Part shown: positions 12,314-22,821 of the stretch, in pieces
How the letters are laid out: every line of letters starts with the position of its first letter
Position numbering within the stretch: position 1 is the stretch's first letter
DNA from: Lindgomyces ingoldianus
Taxonomy: Eukaryota > Ascomycota > Dothideomycetes > Pleosporales > Lindgomycetaceae
Assembly (NCBI RefSeq): GCF_010093535.1
Contig: NW_022985238.1
Span: 54,141 to 118,140, forward strand
DNA: 64,000 nucleotides
Reading direction: 5' to 3'
The notes under the pieces: generated by a model
Told to the model about the DNA's origin: nothing
Databases searched by the model: none
Seen by the model: only the letters and a program-made list of their open reading frames with translations
Translations under genes and position numbers: made by a program

Positions 12314-13780
12314 TCAAATCCTCCTCTTCACCTTAGGTGTAGGTGTCCACTCCCTATCCAACCCCCCACCGCCCTTCCTCTCTTCCCCAAACCCTCCTTC
12401 CCGCTTCGGCGTTGATCCACCCACCTTCTCCAGCAACCTCCTCCCCGCGGGCGTCAAACCCACCGCATCTTTCCTTAACCCCGCTCCCGTAGGCATCCGC
12501 CTACCAGGAGTAGGCGCACTCAGAAACCGCGGTGTATTGTTTCCAAACAGACCCAACCTTGATGCAGAGATAGAAGATGAAGCTTCCGTTTTACCCGCCC
12601 TCTTCCCACTAATCCTCTCAACCATTTTATGATGCAGTCTCTCCCTCCGATTCGAATCATGAATAGTAAACGGACTCGGCTTCGCATTCGCTCCAAACTT
12701 CTCCAGCAAATCTGTCGGCGCGTCCTCTTCTTCGTCTTCAGGTTCAGGCGGTGTTGCGTCAACGAACGCATACCCGTTCACCCTGGGAGTCTCACTGCCC
12801 TCGTATCCAGCCTCACTTTTCGACGTCCGTGGACGCCCGGCAATGGCGTCGCGGATCGCGGAGATAGTTGGGGAGGGGGGGTCTTTGCGCTTGGTGGATG
12901 AATCGGGGTCGTGGGTGGGGAGTCGAGTATTGTGATGAAGCAGTGCTTTCGGGGGAGCGAGAGACGCGGAATCTGCTTCTTGCGCACGTGTCGGCGCCCA
13001 GGATTCTATGGAGTCGGGGACGAACATGAGACTGTTGAAAGCGGTGTGTTTGTGCGTTGTTGGGGCTGCGGGACGGGCGTCAAGATCGTGGGATGGGCGT
13101 AATACTACCTCCTTGCCTGCTGATGTTGATGCTGCTGTGGCGGAGGTGGAGGCGGTGATGACCTTCTGCTGCGCGAGCCGTTGCTTCGAAGGATGCCGAT
13201 TCCCAATATGCAGCCACTGATTCTCGAGGAAGCGTTTCGCATTCGCTTTGTCTAGGATCTGGTTGAAGGATTCTTGGTCCTCAGGCGTGTATTTCGCTTG
13301 GAAGGCTGTTAGACTTAGATTTAGATCGATGTCTGGTTTCTGAGTCGCAGCTTCGTTGACACCACTGCCAGCATCCGTCTCCGCGACACTGAGAGGTGTG
13401 TCCCCGGCCCACACACTCGGTGTCTCCGCACTCCCTCCACCTACTCCTCCCTTTGCTCCTCCTCCAAGTCCAGCCATTCCAGCCCTCCTTCCGTGCCTCT
13501 TCCCCGGTCCAGGCGTCATAGCCTCCGTCAGCCTCCTCCCACTCTCCCTAATCCAGCCGTTATTCCCACTGTCCAGCGCACTCAGATACTCCATCTGGGC
13601 ATCCGTCTCAGCAAGCCCGGGGAAGAAGTCGCGGCGGATGATGTGCGTGAGTGCGGCAACGTAGGTGTCTTCGTCGAGCACAACGGCGGGGCGCTTGATC
13701 CGTTTCGGGGCTGGTGGGGGAGGCATTAGGGAGCTGGGCGCGGCACGCTTGGTGAGGGATTTTGCTGTCGGGGACGACAT
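12314..13780 (-). CDS. ESS2 / DGCR14 family nuclear protein
   Basis: Single-exon gene for 488 residues, the length expected for this family. The ESS2/DGCR14 (Es2) proteins associate with spliceosomal C complexes in the nucleus; the fission-yeast member is Bis1. Family hallmarks are visible: near the N-terminus RPAVVLDEDTYVAALTHII followed by RRDFFPGLAETDAQMEYLSAL, then a mid-region with LNLSLTAFQAKYTPEDQESF and FLENQWLHIGNRHPSKQ, and a C-terminal part with NGYAFVDATPPEPED, a loop beginning FTIHDSNRRERLHHKMVERI, and a basic end with TPAGRRLLEKV. The start MSSPTAKSLTKRAAPSSLMP fits the usual short basic N-terminus. No intron is needed to give the full domain. Confidence 0.9.
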   Translation of the reverse strand: MSSPTAKSLTKRAAPSSLMPPPPAPKRIKRPAVVLDEDTYVAALTHIIRRDFFPGLAETDAQMEYLSALDSGNNGWIRESGRRLTEAMTPGPGKRHGRRAGMAGLGGGAKGGVGGGSAETPSVWAGDTPLSVAETDAGSGVNEAATQKPDIDLNLSLTAFQAKYTPEDQESFNQILDKANAKRFLENQWLHIGNRHPSKQRLAQQKVITASTSATAASTSAGKEVVLRPSHDLDARPAAPTTHKHTAFNSLMFVPDSIESWAPTRAQEADSASLAPPKALLHHNTRLPTHDPDSSTKRKDPPSPTISAIRDAIAGRPRTSKSEAGYEGSETPRVNGYAFVDATPPEPEDEEEDAPTDLLEKFGANAKPSPFTIHDSNRRERLHHKMVERISGKRAGKTEASSSISASRLGLFGNNTPRFLSAPTPGRRMPTGAGLRKDAVGLTPAGRRLLEKVGGSTPKREGGFGEERKGGGGLDREWTPTPKVKRRI

Positions 13781-14401
13781 GGTGGAGGTGTGGGTTGTGG
13801 ATGTTGGTAACGTTGGTGGTTGAGAGGAGAGGTGTGGGTGCCTCGGCGGGCGGCTCGGCGAGCGGGATTACTAACAGTTAACTTGTTCAGACGCACTCGT
13901 ACATAGCCCATAGCAGTTCTTGTGGGCGAGTTTGTGAGAGAGGCAGAGCGTGGGTGGAAGCGTAAACTGCGAATGTTTGTAGAGAGCGCGGATGCAAGTG
14001 CCGATGCAAGTCCCAGTTTTGCAATGTGAAAGGCGATCTTCCTCACCGCCTTCAGCCCTATCTAGAAGGTGGGATGTAGGATGCGGGATGCGGGCTGCCC
14101 TTGTACGCCACGTTCGCATGTGCATTTGCTCTGAATCTGTTCGGCAGATTTCCATCTTCATTTTCACTGCTAGTTACATAGGTAATGATCAAATTCAGCC
14201 AAAGCAGTATTGTCGGACACTGGTAGTATATCATTTTCTACACCAGAAGGAGCCTATGGCCATTCCAGGTGATCCCCGGCATCCATATTCCATGCTCCAT
14301 TTTCTCCAGACGCCATGCGCCGATCCGAGCCTCTCAATCCGAGGGGCGTGCCACTGATCTAAAACTAGGGAGCGGCGAGACCTTTGCCGAGGAGATCTGA
14401 T
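13781..14401. other. Intergenic between ESS2 and TIF6
   Basis: Promoter side of ESS2 and 3' side of TIF6, both on the minus strand. No coding signal seen. Confidence 0.5.
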
Positions 14402-15430
14402 TTAGTAGAAAGATTCCACCATCGCGTCCTTGTGCGTGGTATTGATGTTTTGCGGGCCATGGCCTTCGCCAAGCCGGAAAACCGATTCAACAACGGACAG
14501 CTCTGTGGCCGTTGTGTCGAGACCAGTAACAGCCATCCAGTCATTAACTACCATGCCCGCGCCCACAACCGCGCTCCCTCTATTCACGCTCCCCGCCACT
14601 AGCGGCACCTGCAGCAGACTCGACAGCTCGTCCTGGTCCTGAATGCTTGTCTTCGGGTGCACGATTCCGCCCTGATTGCTCAATGCCATGTAACTGCCCG
14701 TGAGCACGTTGTCTGCGATTGTCTGTCGGAATACCTCGACACCCAGCACGTCTGCTATTATTTCCTCGGTTTCCCGCTCGATGTCCGGGTGCACGAGGGC
14801 GACGTGGTCGTTGCAACATATCACGTTTCCGAGCGCGGAGAGCCGCTCTTCTATCCGCTGGATCTTGACGGCTTCGGGAATCGAGTTGCGCAGGTGCTGA
14901 AGTTCTTGGTCGGTGGTGGTGGTAGGGACTAGAAGGCCTTTGCGATTACTAAATTATTAATTAGCATGATTCCTACAGGGATTCAGAGCATAGTAGAGTA
15001 GGGTAGAAGAGGCGAGAGGTGCTCAAGACCATCCAAACGTACCCAGCGGTTAACCGTCCTACTATCCTCGTCCCCGCAATCGTGGCATGGCAGATAGGAA
15101 TGACATCTTGGAGTTCAGCTTCAAAGACACTACCACACAAACATCAGCTCCCAAACCACTCTGTTGTATCGCATCGCGTGCCTAAGGTAGGAGCAAATTT
15201 CGTACCTGTAGAAGTTCTCCGAAGCTCCAACTGCGACGATGGCATATGCATTTGTGAGTGTAGAAAAGACACCGACTCTGCGAGAAAAGAATAGTTTTAG
15301 CATATGTTTTCTATCTTTTCGGTGTGCATCTGGCAGCGCAGCGCAAGAAGCAGCTGATCGTGAGGGGAGGGCGAAGGTTAGCGGGGCAATCTCACTCATT
15401 TGAATTCTCGAATTGTGCGCGGACCGCCAT
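14402..15430 (-). CDS. TIF6: Eukaryotic translation initiation factor 6 (Tif6)
   Basis: Anti-association factor that binds the 60S subunit, needed for 60S biogenesis and for keeping subunits apart until release. Four exons join in frame: 15396-15430, 15206-15277, 15043-15129 and 14402-14948, giving 246 residues (budding yeast 245). The N-terminus [12 protein letters not shown] continues into [20 protein letters not shown], the first of the five pseudo-repeats that form the pentein fold. Further hallmarks are [39 protein letters not shown] and [16 protein letters not shown]. The first exon codes under 12 residues and the donor of exon 1 is GTGAGA. All four exons together cover the family from start to stop with no gap, so the gene looks intact. 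Confidence 0.96.
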
Positions 15431-16993
15431 GATTCCAATTCTTTATCCCTGGTTCTATAACACTGGCTCTGGGGAGGAGAGGAGAGAAGCTGGGAGAGAG
15501 TTAGAAGCAAAAGAAGGAGCTTGTTCGCGGTGTTGGAAAGCCTGTTGCTTGTGGGTCGTGAAAAAGTGTGCCAAATCCACAAGCTTTATGAGGGGCCGTT
15601 ACATCCTCCCCAGGTCTAGCGCAGGCGGACAGCCAAGCCACAAGCATGCATATTCGACTCATCGCTACTCATATTCTTGCTCCGCCTCAGGCACACTCAC
15701 GCTCGCAGTCAATGTGAGTGAGTGAGTGATGTTATGACTGATCATGCGAACAGTCATAACTCTGTGGCGGTGCTGACATTCACACACTTACCCCCCCCGT
15801 CGTCATGCTTCTGGGTTTCTCGCCCGTGGCCCATGGATCGCTTGCGGGTAATGAACCTTTGAAACTCCCTCTCATCTCGTCAAGCTCGTTCTCATTCTCC
15901 AGCATCAGCCTTGCCGACACCAAGGATAGATGCACGTTCAGGGCCAGGGCTTGTTGCACCATGTTCATCGCCATTCGGGCCTGTCAAGAGCGCACAGATT
16001 CACGATGAGTCGTTCATGTCCCCAGTCCTTCACCACCTTTCCCATCTCCAGCCCTGGGGGTCGGTCGAACGCACAGCCAGGGGCAGTGGCGCTCGAGCCT
16101 CAACAACCTCGACAGACTTCACATGAGTACACGAGCCAAGTATCATCAAACGAGCCTCATCCCATGTTCGCATCTGTCACCGCGCCATCTCCAGGTCAGT
16201 CAGTCAGTCATACGAAGGTCCGTATCCAAAATTTCCCGTCATGGAAGCAAAAGTGTTTGATTTAGCGCCGGCCTCCAACCATCATTTCGTTACGGGGCCG
16301 GTGCATCTACAATTACAAGATCATATAGTTCGTGAAAACTACATTAAATGGAGGGACAGGGGGTTGTGCACGCGTTGTGCCATGTCGTGAATCCAATTCA
16401 GGATCTCAAAGTGATACCAATCTTAAGTGATACAATGAAAAAGCACGCTAGTGTGCTGTGCTGTGCTGTGCTGTGCTGTACAGAGTGGGTGCAAGGTGGG
16501 GTAATATATCAATGGGAAAAGCAGAGGTCTATACGCCCGCTATGCATGCGATGCAGAACGCAGCTCAGAACAGAACCGCTCGTTCGGCTCGCTCGCTCTC
16601 ATAAAATCCAAAAGTCCAACAAATAGAAAAATCCAACAAGGTTTTGTACAACTGTCTACGTGACAATCGCAGCAGACTTGAAACGATACGAGAAGATCGT
16701 GGAAAGTCGTCGCGTTACACATAGATAGATGGGTAAGAAATACATAATTGATTAAAAGACGTAAAATGGGCATTGATGGGGTCGTGAATGTGTGTGGTCT
16801 TCGTTAAGGAAATTTTGGGTGTTGGTTGTGGGGGAAGGGATTAAGGAGATGAGTAGTGCCAGGTGAGCGTTGGGAGTATGACAATCAGATGGTAGGTAGT
16901 ACGGTACGGTAGATGGTAGATGGAGATAGACATCGACGACGCTGATGTGGGGCCATAAGGCAAGACAATATCGCGCGGGTTGCTGGAGGATAT
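15431..16993. other. Intergenic region, 1.6 kb
   Basis: Between the TIF6 start and the 3' end of the serine-rich gene, both minus strand. It carries a pentanucleotide microsatellite at about 16452-16476. No coding signal is seen. Confidence 0.5.
16452..16476. repeat. (TGTGC)5 microsatellite
   Basis: Five exact copies of TGTGC followed by a diverged sixth (TGTAC). A simple-sequence repeat in intergenic DNA. Confidence 0.9.
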
Positions 16994-19345
16994 CTACATC
17001 CTCGACGCAACAATCGCAAGAGCAATCTAGAAGAAGTCAGTGTACACCCTCATCACATCCAAGCTCAGATCCTGAACTTACAATCACTCCAATAAGGAGT
17101 GTCCCAACCCCAGACATTATTCGATTAAGGTTACGCCACCACATGGCCTTCTGATATGACCGATCATCAACCGGCGGTCCAAGTTCTCGGTCGAACTGTT
17201 GCTCCAGATCCATTTGGCTCGGTGTTGGTGTCACTTGTCCAGGATCCGGCGGAAGAGGGAGAACCGACGCAATGATCCATGCTTTACAATCATCAGTATG
17301 ATGTGAGGGGGATGGCATTATGCGCACCGACAACCAGGCGTGTGCGAGGGGAGGGGATCTTACCGAACGGGAAAATAAAGCCTAAACAAAACAACAAGAT
17401 TTGCCGATTCTGACGACTGAAAAACAACGTCCCGACATTCGAATCGAAAGACGGGGCTGTCCATGCACTTAATCGGGCTTGAGATCGCCTGTCTTGCCGT
17501 AGACGCGGAGTGAAGGGTTCGGAGAGACCGCGCCCACGCCTTGGAGGTCCGATGACATACACTTCGTGCTCCACAGGTCCTTCAGATGTTAAGACTGATT
17601 CGGGTTGTGACATCCGGTTATGCGGTCGGTTTCGAGGCCGATAAATGCTCAGCGGAAAGTGGCTCTCTGATGGCGTGTTGGTGCGACCGCTTTGCGCTGT
17701 TGGTACTCGATCGCTTTCTGCACTTTCGGACGTTGAAGAATCGGGAGCACCGAGCGAGGTGCGTTCACCTCGACGGTAATACACTCTGTTCTCGAGTCAG
17801 CATCAACATGAAATCCAAGAGCTTGGGTCCTTACCTTGCCCAAGCCGGAATGGTATTATGGATGAAGGTCGCGAGGTCAGACTGCGAGGACCCTGGTCGG
17901 GAAGAGCTCGACCGTGAATCGCTGTCCCATCTCCTGAGATATCCGGATCTCTGTTTCCTCAGCGGGGGAGATTGTAGCGGCGATATAGTATCATGGTGCT
18001 CATCCGAGTCTCGCTCGTCCGATGGTCGAGTTATGGGGGAAAATAGCGGTAGTGGCACCACCACCGAGGCCTCTGTCATCTCCGAGGATACATTGTCCGA
18101 AGAAGCGACGCTCCCAATGGTCTGTCGCCTCCGCGGCAGATAGCCTCGCGCATTCCCGGCATTGTCGCTATGTGCTTGTGACCGTTCATCAATGGATTGT
18201 GATGTCCGCTCAATCGACCGCGAGCCTCGATCGGATTCCGAGTGTATCGTCGAAAGCTGAGAGCTCCACTGATGCACCTGCGAGCCGCGAGGGTTCATTC
18301 GGGACGAGATATTTGGGAGTTCTTGCGATTCGGCCCATAAGCTACTTGCTGAAGGGGCTCGAATTACAGGATAGTGTATTTGGGCTCCGCTGGCGATTGA
18401 AACCTGACGCGCGGCATGAATAGTGGGAGATGGATGTGATGATGATCGCGGGCGGTCACTGGAGGCGTACGAATACACAGAATAAGCAAGCGATTCTGTC
18501 GATTCGTTCACGGGTGGTGGTCTTCCTGGTGCCGTATTATTAGATGAAGCCTGCTTCTTCTTGTTGGATCCAGATGACGGGGTATGTTTGTGAGATTTTG
18601 GCACGGATCGACTGACGCTGGGTGAGCCTGCCTTGTGCCCGAGCTCTTGCTCAATGTGTGTGAGGGTGTCAGTCGAGGCTGTCGACGCAAGCGACGCGGC
18701 AGATGCCCGAGGTGTCAATGCGTGCCCTTCAAGCGGGTTGCCACCAGACGAAGACGAGGGAATGACAGCCCTAATGGTTGACCGTTTTGGTTGGGAGACA
18801 ATCTCTTCAAGTATTTCCAAGCCCTTCTCTTTCTCGCTGCGGTCGGGTGTCGGCGATGACGGGGGTGTGGTCCCCTGCGAAAACCGACTGGATGATGGCG
18901 AGAATGACGAGGCCACAATTGTATCTGCCTCTGAGGTGCTAGTCGATGCTGAGTGTCTAATTGCTCTCTTGGGATGTAGGGGTCTGGGGACCAGGGTATG
19001 ACTGGCCTCGATATTCGCGACCGCATTGGTGACAAAACTCGAATCTGAAACACGAGACCCCCTGCCCTCGAACGTGTACCCTGGTGCATTACGAGGTGGT
19101 AATATTTGAGAAGGCTGACTGGGAAATGGTGTCTTTGAATAGACGTCGGTGCCGGGATCCTCTACAATGCGGATAGTTGGGCCAGAATACTGATTGGTTT
19201 GTGAGTTTGACCGGTCATGAAGAGGTTGTCGACGAGGAGATACGTTTCTCGATGACGGCGGTGAGAATTTTGGAGCGCGCGCAAGTGGAGATGTAATGAC
19301 TGGAAGTTTTGGTGTTGATGAGCCGGAGTTTGCACCGGAAGACAT
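16994..19345 (-). CDS. Serine-rich protein with two C-terminal TM segments
   Basis: Four exons join in frame: 17835-19345, 17364-17785, 17082-17281 and 16994-17026, giving 721 residues. About 600 residues are low-complexity, rich in Ser, Pro and Arg and presumably disordered. The C-terminus carries two hydrophobic segments: one spanning the exon 2/3 junction (ILLFCLGFIFPFAWIIASVL) and one crossing the last junction (MSGVGTLLIGVIIALAIVAS). That the second TM becomes continuous only after splicing supports the exon model. Between them lies a hydrophilic stretch with SQMDLEQQFDRELG and the aromatic/basic motif MWWRNLNRIM. This matches the general design of conserved fungal 'serine-rich proteins' of unknown role. 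It is probably a tail-anchored or hairpin membrane protein with a long cytoplasmic region (inference). Confidence 0.8.
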
Positions 19346-20400
19346 GCTGGGGTAAGAGTGCGAGCAGTTCGTGAGCTTGGAGGCGTGACGACGTGGACGC
19401 GTTTCGGCACGGTCGGGCGGTTCATTAAGCTAAGAGAAAGAAATATAATAAAAAGGAAAGGATAATGAATGTGGAGAAACGTCAATTGTAAAGAGTGACA
19501 AGAATGACTATACAAACATGTCCAACGAGTGACAAATGCAGCGCAAAGGCATTAAAAGGTTTGAGAATTTTGAAAAGTGAGAGCGAGGAGTGGGCGGCGT
19601 CTGTTAAAACTCTCAGGAGAGCTGTGGCCCAGCAGGCGATCCGAAAGAGGTTCGTCGCTGATGCAGATGCAGCTCGCGAATGCAAGGTGCTATCCAATGC
19701 CAGCGCAGCACCCTCTGAGCCAGCTGAGCACGAGCACAGCCCAGCCGTGACCGAGGTTTGGTCGAGATGTCCGTGATGAGAACCAATATGGTTCCCGGCG
19801 CTCTCGTTAATTATGGGATTTGAGATTGATGGTACAGCGGTCCGGCCGACAGTGGGCTTTCAATGCGTTCAAGGCCCTTCCCCTCGATCCCCTCGATCTG
19901 CCCCTTATCCAGTATCGATAAAGGGCAACGGCGGAGGGGACGCGTTGTGGAGCTAGCGAGGAAATTAAAATAATTTTAGGAGCCAGAATCCGACCACTGA
20001 CGTCTAGCCACGGGCCGTTGGGCGGAATCCAAAGCTGTTCCAAGGCTGTTCACTGGCTGCGGCGTGTGGTCTTTGCGGCGGTGATGCAAGGCTTGAGGAA
20101 CGCAGGGATGAAATGTGGCTGGGAACAGGGGCTCCTCGATGTTGGATCCCGCTGACGGGTGAACGATGATCCGGCACGTGATTATACCGCCGTTTGTCCT
20201 GTTTGCACCGACGGTTGGGATATCGAATCGTGAGCGAAGCGCCTTTGGAAGAAATTGCTGCTGTAAACGAGCCCCGGAAACAAGGACGCGGCCAGACTTT
20301 ATAGCCGTGTGTGATGCCACCTACCGGCGGAATCATTCTATAATAAATACGTTGCCTTTCAACCTGTGCGACTGTACGCTTCCAACACCAACCTCTCACA
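19346..20400. other. Divergent promoter region, serine-rich gene / RCE1
   Basis: About 1 kb between two divergently transcribed genes. The 60 bases before the RCE1 start are pyrimidine/CA-rich (ends CAACCTCTCACA before the ATG), a common fungal start context. No coding signal. Confidence 0.5.
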
Positions 20401-21684
20401 ATGGCGCCTATCAAGGCCCTCTTGGACCGTTTCAGCGAGCTTTGGGAAAAGCAGCTCAAAGGCGGTACGTCACAAACCATTGGCCCACACTTCTTTCCTT
20501 CTCTCGCAAACGCCTGCGCGATGCACAACCACCTGCACCTTGTCCCTACCAACTCCTCAAGATGCGTTTGAACTCTGCAAGCTTGTCTAATGTGTCGTCA
20601 GCCCAGAAAGCGCCGGCTATCTCTCCCAACACTGCGGCTACACTGTCGGTGCGTCCCGCTCCCTCTTGTTTCATGTCCCCAAATCCTGCCCCACCCCGCG
20701 GTTATGACCATCTGCCTATCGTTTGGCATAATGTCGGAGGAAACTGGACACGAGGTTGACGAGTTAGACTTGCAGGTCGTCTTTACACTCATCTACATCG
20801 TACCATTCTATCTCTCCCCAGCGACACGGCCCTCTCCGCAACTCTCCCGTGATGCGCCGTCCTCTATACGCGCGAGGGTGCGAGCAGTTACATTCTCGTG
20901 TCTCATGAGCCTGGCTTTGACCATTTACGTGCTGTATGATTATGGCAAAGCGCCTCCTCAGGAGATTCTGAGGCTCCTCGGTGTCTGGCCGGTCTCCCTC
21001 CTTGATACTGCAAAGACGATGCTGCTCGTAACTATTCTATTTGCGGGTCCATTGTTCGAAGCTGGGATTGTAGATGGTGGCGTGAAGGACTGGGTAAGAG
21101 GAAAGCGTTTGTATGAAGAGCTTAGCAGCTGGATTGGATACAGAAATTTCGTTGTTGGCCCCATCAGTGAAGAGCTAATTTGGCGCGCCCTGATCATTCC
21201 GCTCCATATTTTGGCACACGTCTCAGGCAAGAAAATCATCTTCCTGACCCCACTGTACTTCGGCATCGCTCACGTCCACCACCTTTACGAATTCCGCCTT
21301 ACTCACCCGCATTTCCCAATGCACCTCGCCGTGCTCCGCTCCCTCTTTCAGTTCTCATATACCTCTCTCTTCGGTTTCTTCGTCTCTTTCGTCTTCCTCC
21401 GCACGGGGAATCTCCTTTCGCTCATTCTGACCCATACATTCTGCAACTGGATGGGCTTGCCTCGGTTCTGGGGTCGCGTGGGTGTCGAAGCGAGCGTACT
21501 TAATGAACCACCCAGCGTGGTGAAGAAGGAGGATGACGATGCTCCTGGCTCTCAGTCAAAGGGCCTCGTCTGGACGGTTGCTTACTATATCATCCTTGTA
21601 TCCGGGGCTGTAGGGTTCTACTGGCAGCTCTTTCCCCTAACAGAAAGTAGCTACGCTATGCCTGTAGTTTTGATTGAGGAGTAG
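20401..21684 (+). CDS. RCE1: CaaX prenyl protease 2 (Rce1)
   Basis: ER-membrane endopeptidase that removes the -aaX tripeptide from farnesylated or geranylgeranylated proteins such as Ras and a-factor. Three exons, 20401-20464, 20602-20648 and 20776-21684, give 339 residues, typical for fungal Rce1. Several TM segments are visible, the first made continuous by splicing (VVFTLIYIVPFYL). The catalytic signature of the CPBP/Abi family is intact: Glu169-Glu170 with Arg174 (PISEELIWRALIIP), His203 (FGIAHVHHLYEF) and His257/Asn261 (HTFCNWMG). The family motif TRPSPQLSRDAPSSIRAR follows the first TM. It is the intact counterpart of prenyl-protein processing; a broken prenylcysteine-oxidase-like gene lies 4 kb away, but I take that as coincidence. 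It runs toward TRM9, 185 bases apart tail to tail. Confidence 0.95.
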
Positions 21685-21869
21685 GAAAGGCCTCCAGTGC
21701 CATTCGCTGGGCGTTTATGATTTGGGTATACCGTTTTTTTAGGTATTAAGAGGTGCTAATAATTGTCTGGATCAGTGTGCTGAAAGGGTATCCAAGTGGT
21801 ACTGCTAGTGCATGCAAAGAATGTATAGATATCTAGGAGCTTATTCAACCCATCTCGTGAGACCTCACG

Positions 21870-22821
21870 CTATGAATCCATTTTAGATACGGCAATCGCC
21901 CACCAATTGTCCTTCTCATAACCCGATCCTAGGATTCTCCCGCCTGCCTCTTCAATATCACCTTCTAGCTCGCCCTTTCTATAAAGATGGTAATACCGTA
22001 AGAACGTCTTGTCCTCCCCCTGTCCTCCCATCCCTCGGTCTCGATCTCGATCTTCCGAGATTTGATCGTCACTCTGCCGCTTCTTTGATGGTTTCTTCTC
22101 CCTCTTCCCCTTCAGCACCCATGGCACCATGACATCTTGTTCATGCCCTTCATCCCAGCCTCGACGAGAGTCTTTTTGCTCCAGAGCCCAGACATAGATT
22201 AATGCTTTACCTCCTTCATCGCCTTGCACGGAAGATGGTGGTCGGAGGATATCTAGCACTGCTCGCACGGCTTCTATCCGGCGCTCCGGAGTGGAAAGAT
22301 GGTGGATTACCGCTATGGAAATTGCAAAGTCGAATGTCTTTGACGGGTGTGGAAGAGAGAGACTGTCTGCTACGATGACGGAGTGCGAATGATAGGCTTT
22401 TGCGATCTTGACCAAGTTGGTAGATCTGCATCTCTGATAATCAATTCCAGTGCCTTTTTAACAAGGAATTTTCAATCCCTTTCTACTCTCTGACGTCTTA
22501 AACACTTCACATCTTCTCATGTATGAAATGAAAACTTACCTATCACTCCCAACAATAAACACTCTCGGGTTGACGGCAAGGTATTTCCCATTTCCACATC
22601 CAACATCTGCGCCTATGGAGCCATCTGGAAGTCCCTTTAAGAAGCTCTCAACAATGGGCCAGGGCTAAAGAATTAGCTAGGTGTTTCTAGGCTGAAAGAA
22701 GGGAGGTGAAGTGGACAAACACCTTGTATCTTGTGGACGAGAAATGAGAAGCAATCTCTTCATAGACTGTGTGCACGTGTTGGGTTTCATATGCTTCGCC
22801 TCGAGGTTCTTTGTCCGCCAT
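21870..22821 (-). CDS. TRM9: tRNA wobble-uridine carboxymethyl methyltransferase Trm9
   Basis: SAM-dependent methyltransferase that, with Trm112, makes the final methyl ester of mcm5U/mcm5s2U at the tRNA wobble position. Exons 22723-22821, 22540-22664 and 21870-22425 join in frame to 259 residues. The N-terminus contains YETQHVHTVYEEIASHFSST followed across the first junction by RYKPWPIVESFL, the Trm9/ABH8 hallmark. Motif I of the SAM site is GADVGCGNGKYL in exon 2, followed by VFIVGSDRS. Exon 3 has VIVADSLSLP, the acidic motif, and FDFAISIAVIHHLST. The C-terminal VMVPWVLK and TFLRYYHLYRKGELE are family motifs that frame a lysine/aspartate-rich insert. Complete and probably functional. Confidence 0.94.

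Noticed and set aside
20401..22821. Idea that RCE1 and the nearby prenylcysteine-oxidase-like gene form a functional cluster
   Set aside because: TRM9 and 2.7 kb of decayed DNA lie between them and the oxidase-like gene is broken; one coincidence is not evidence.
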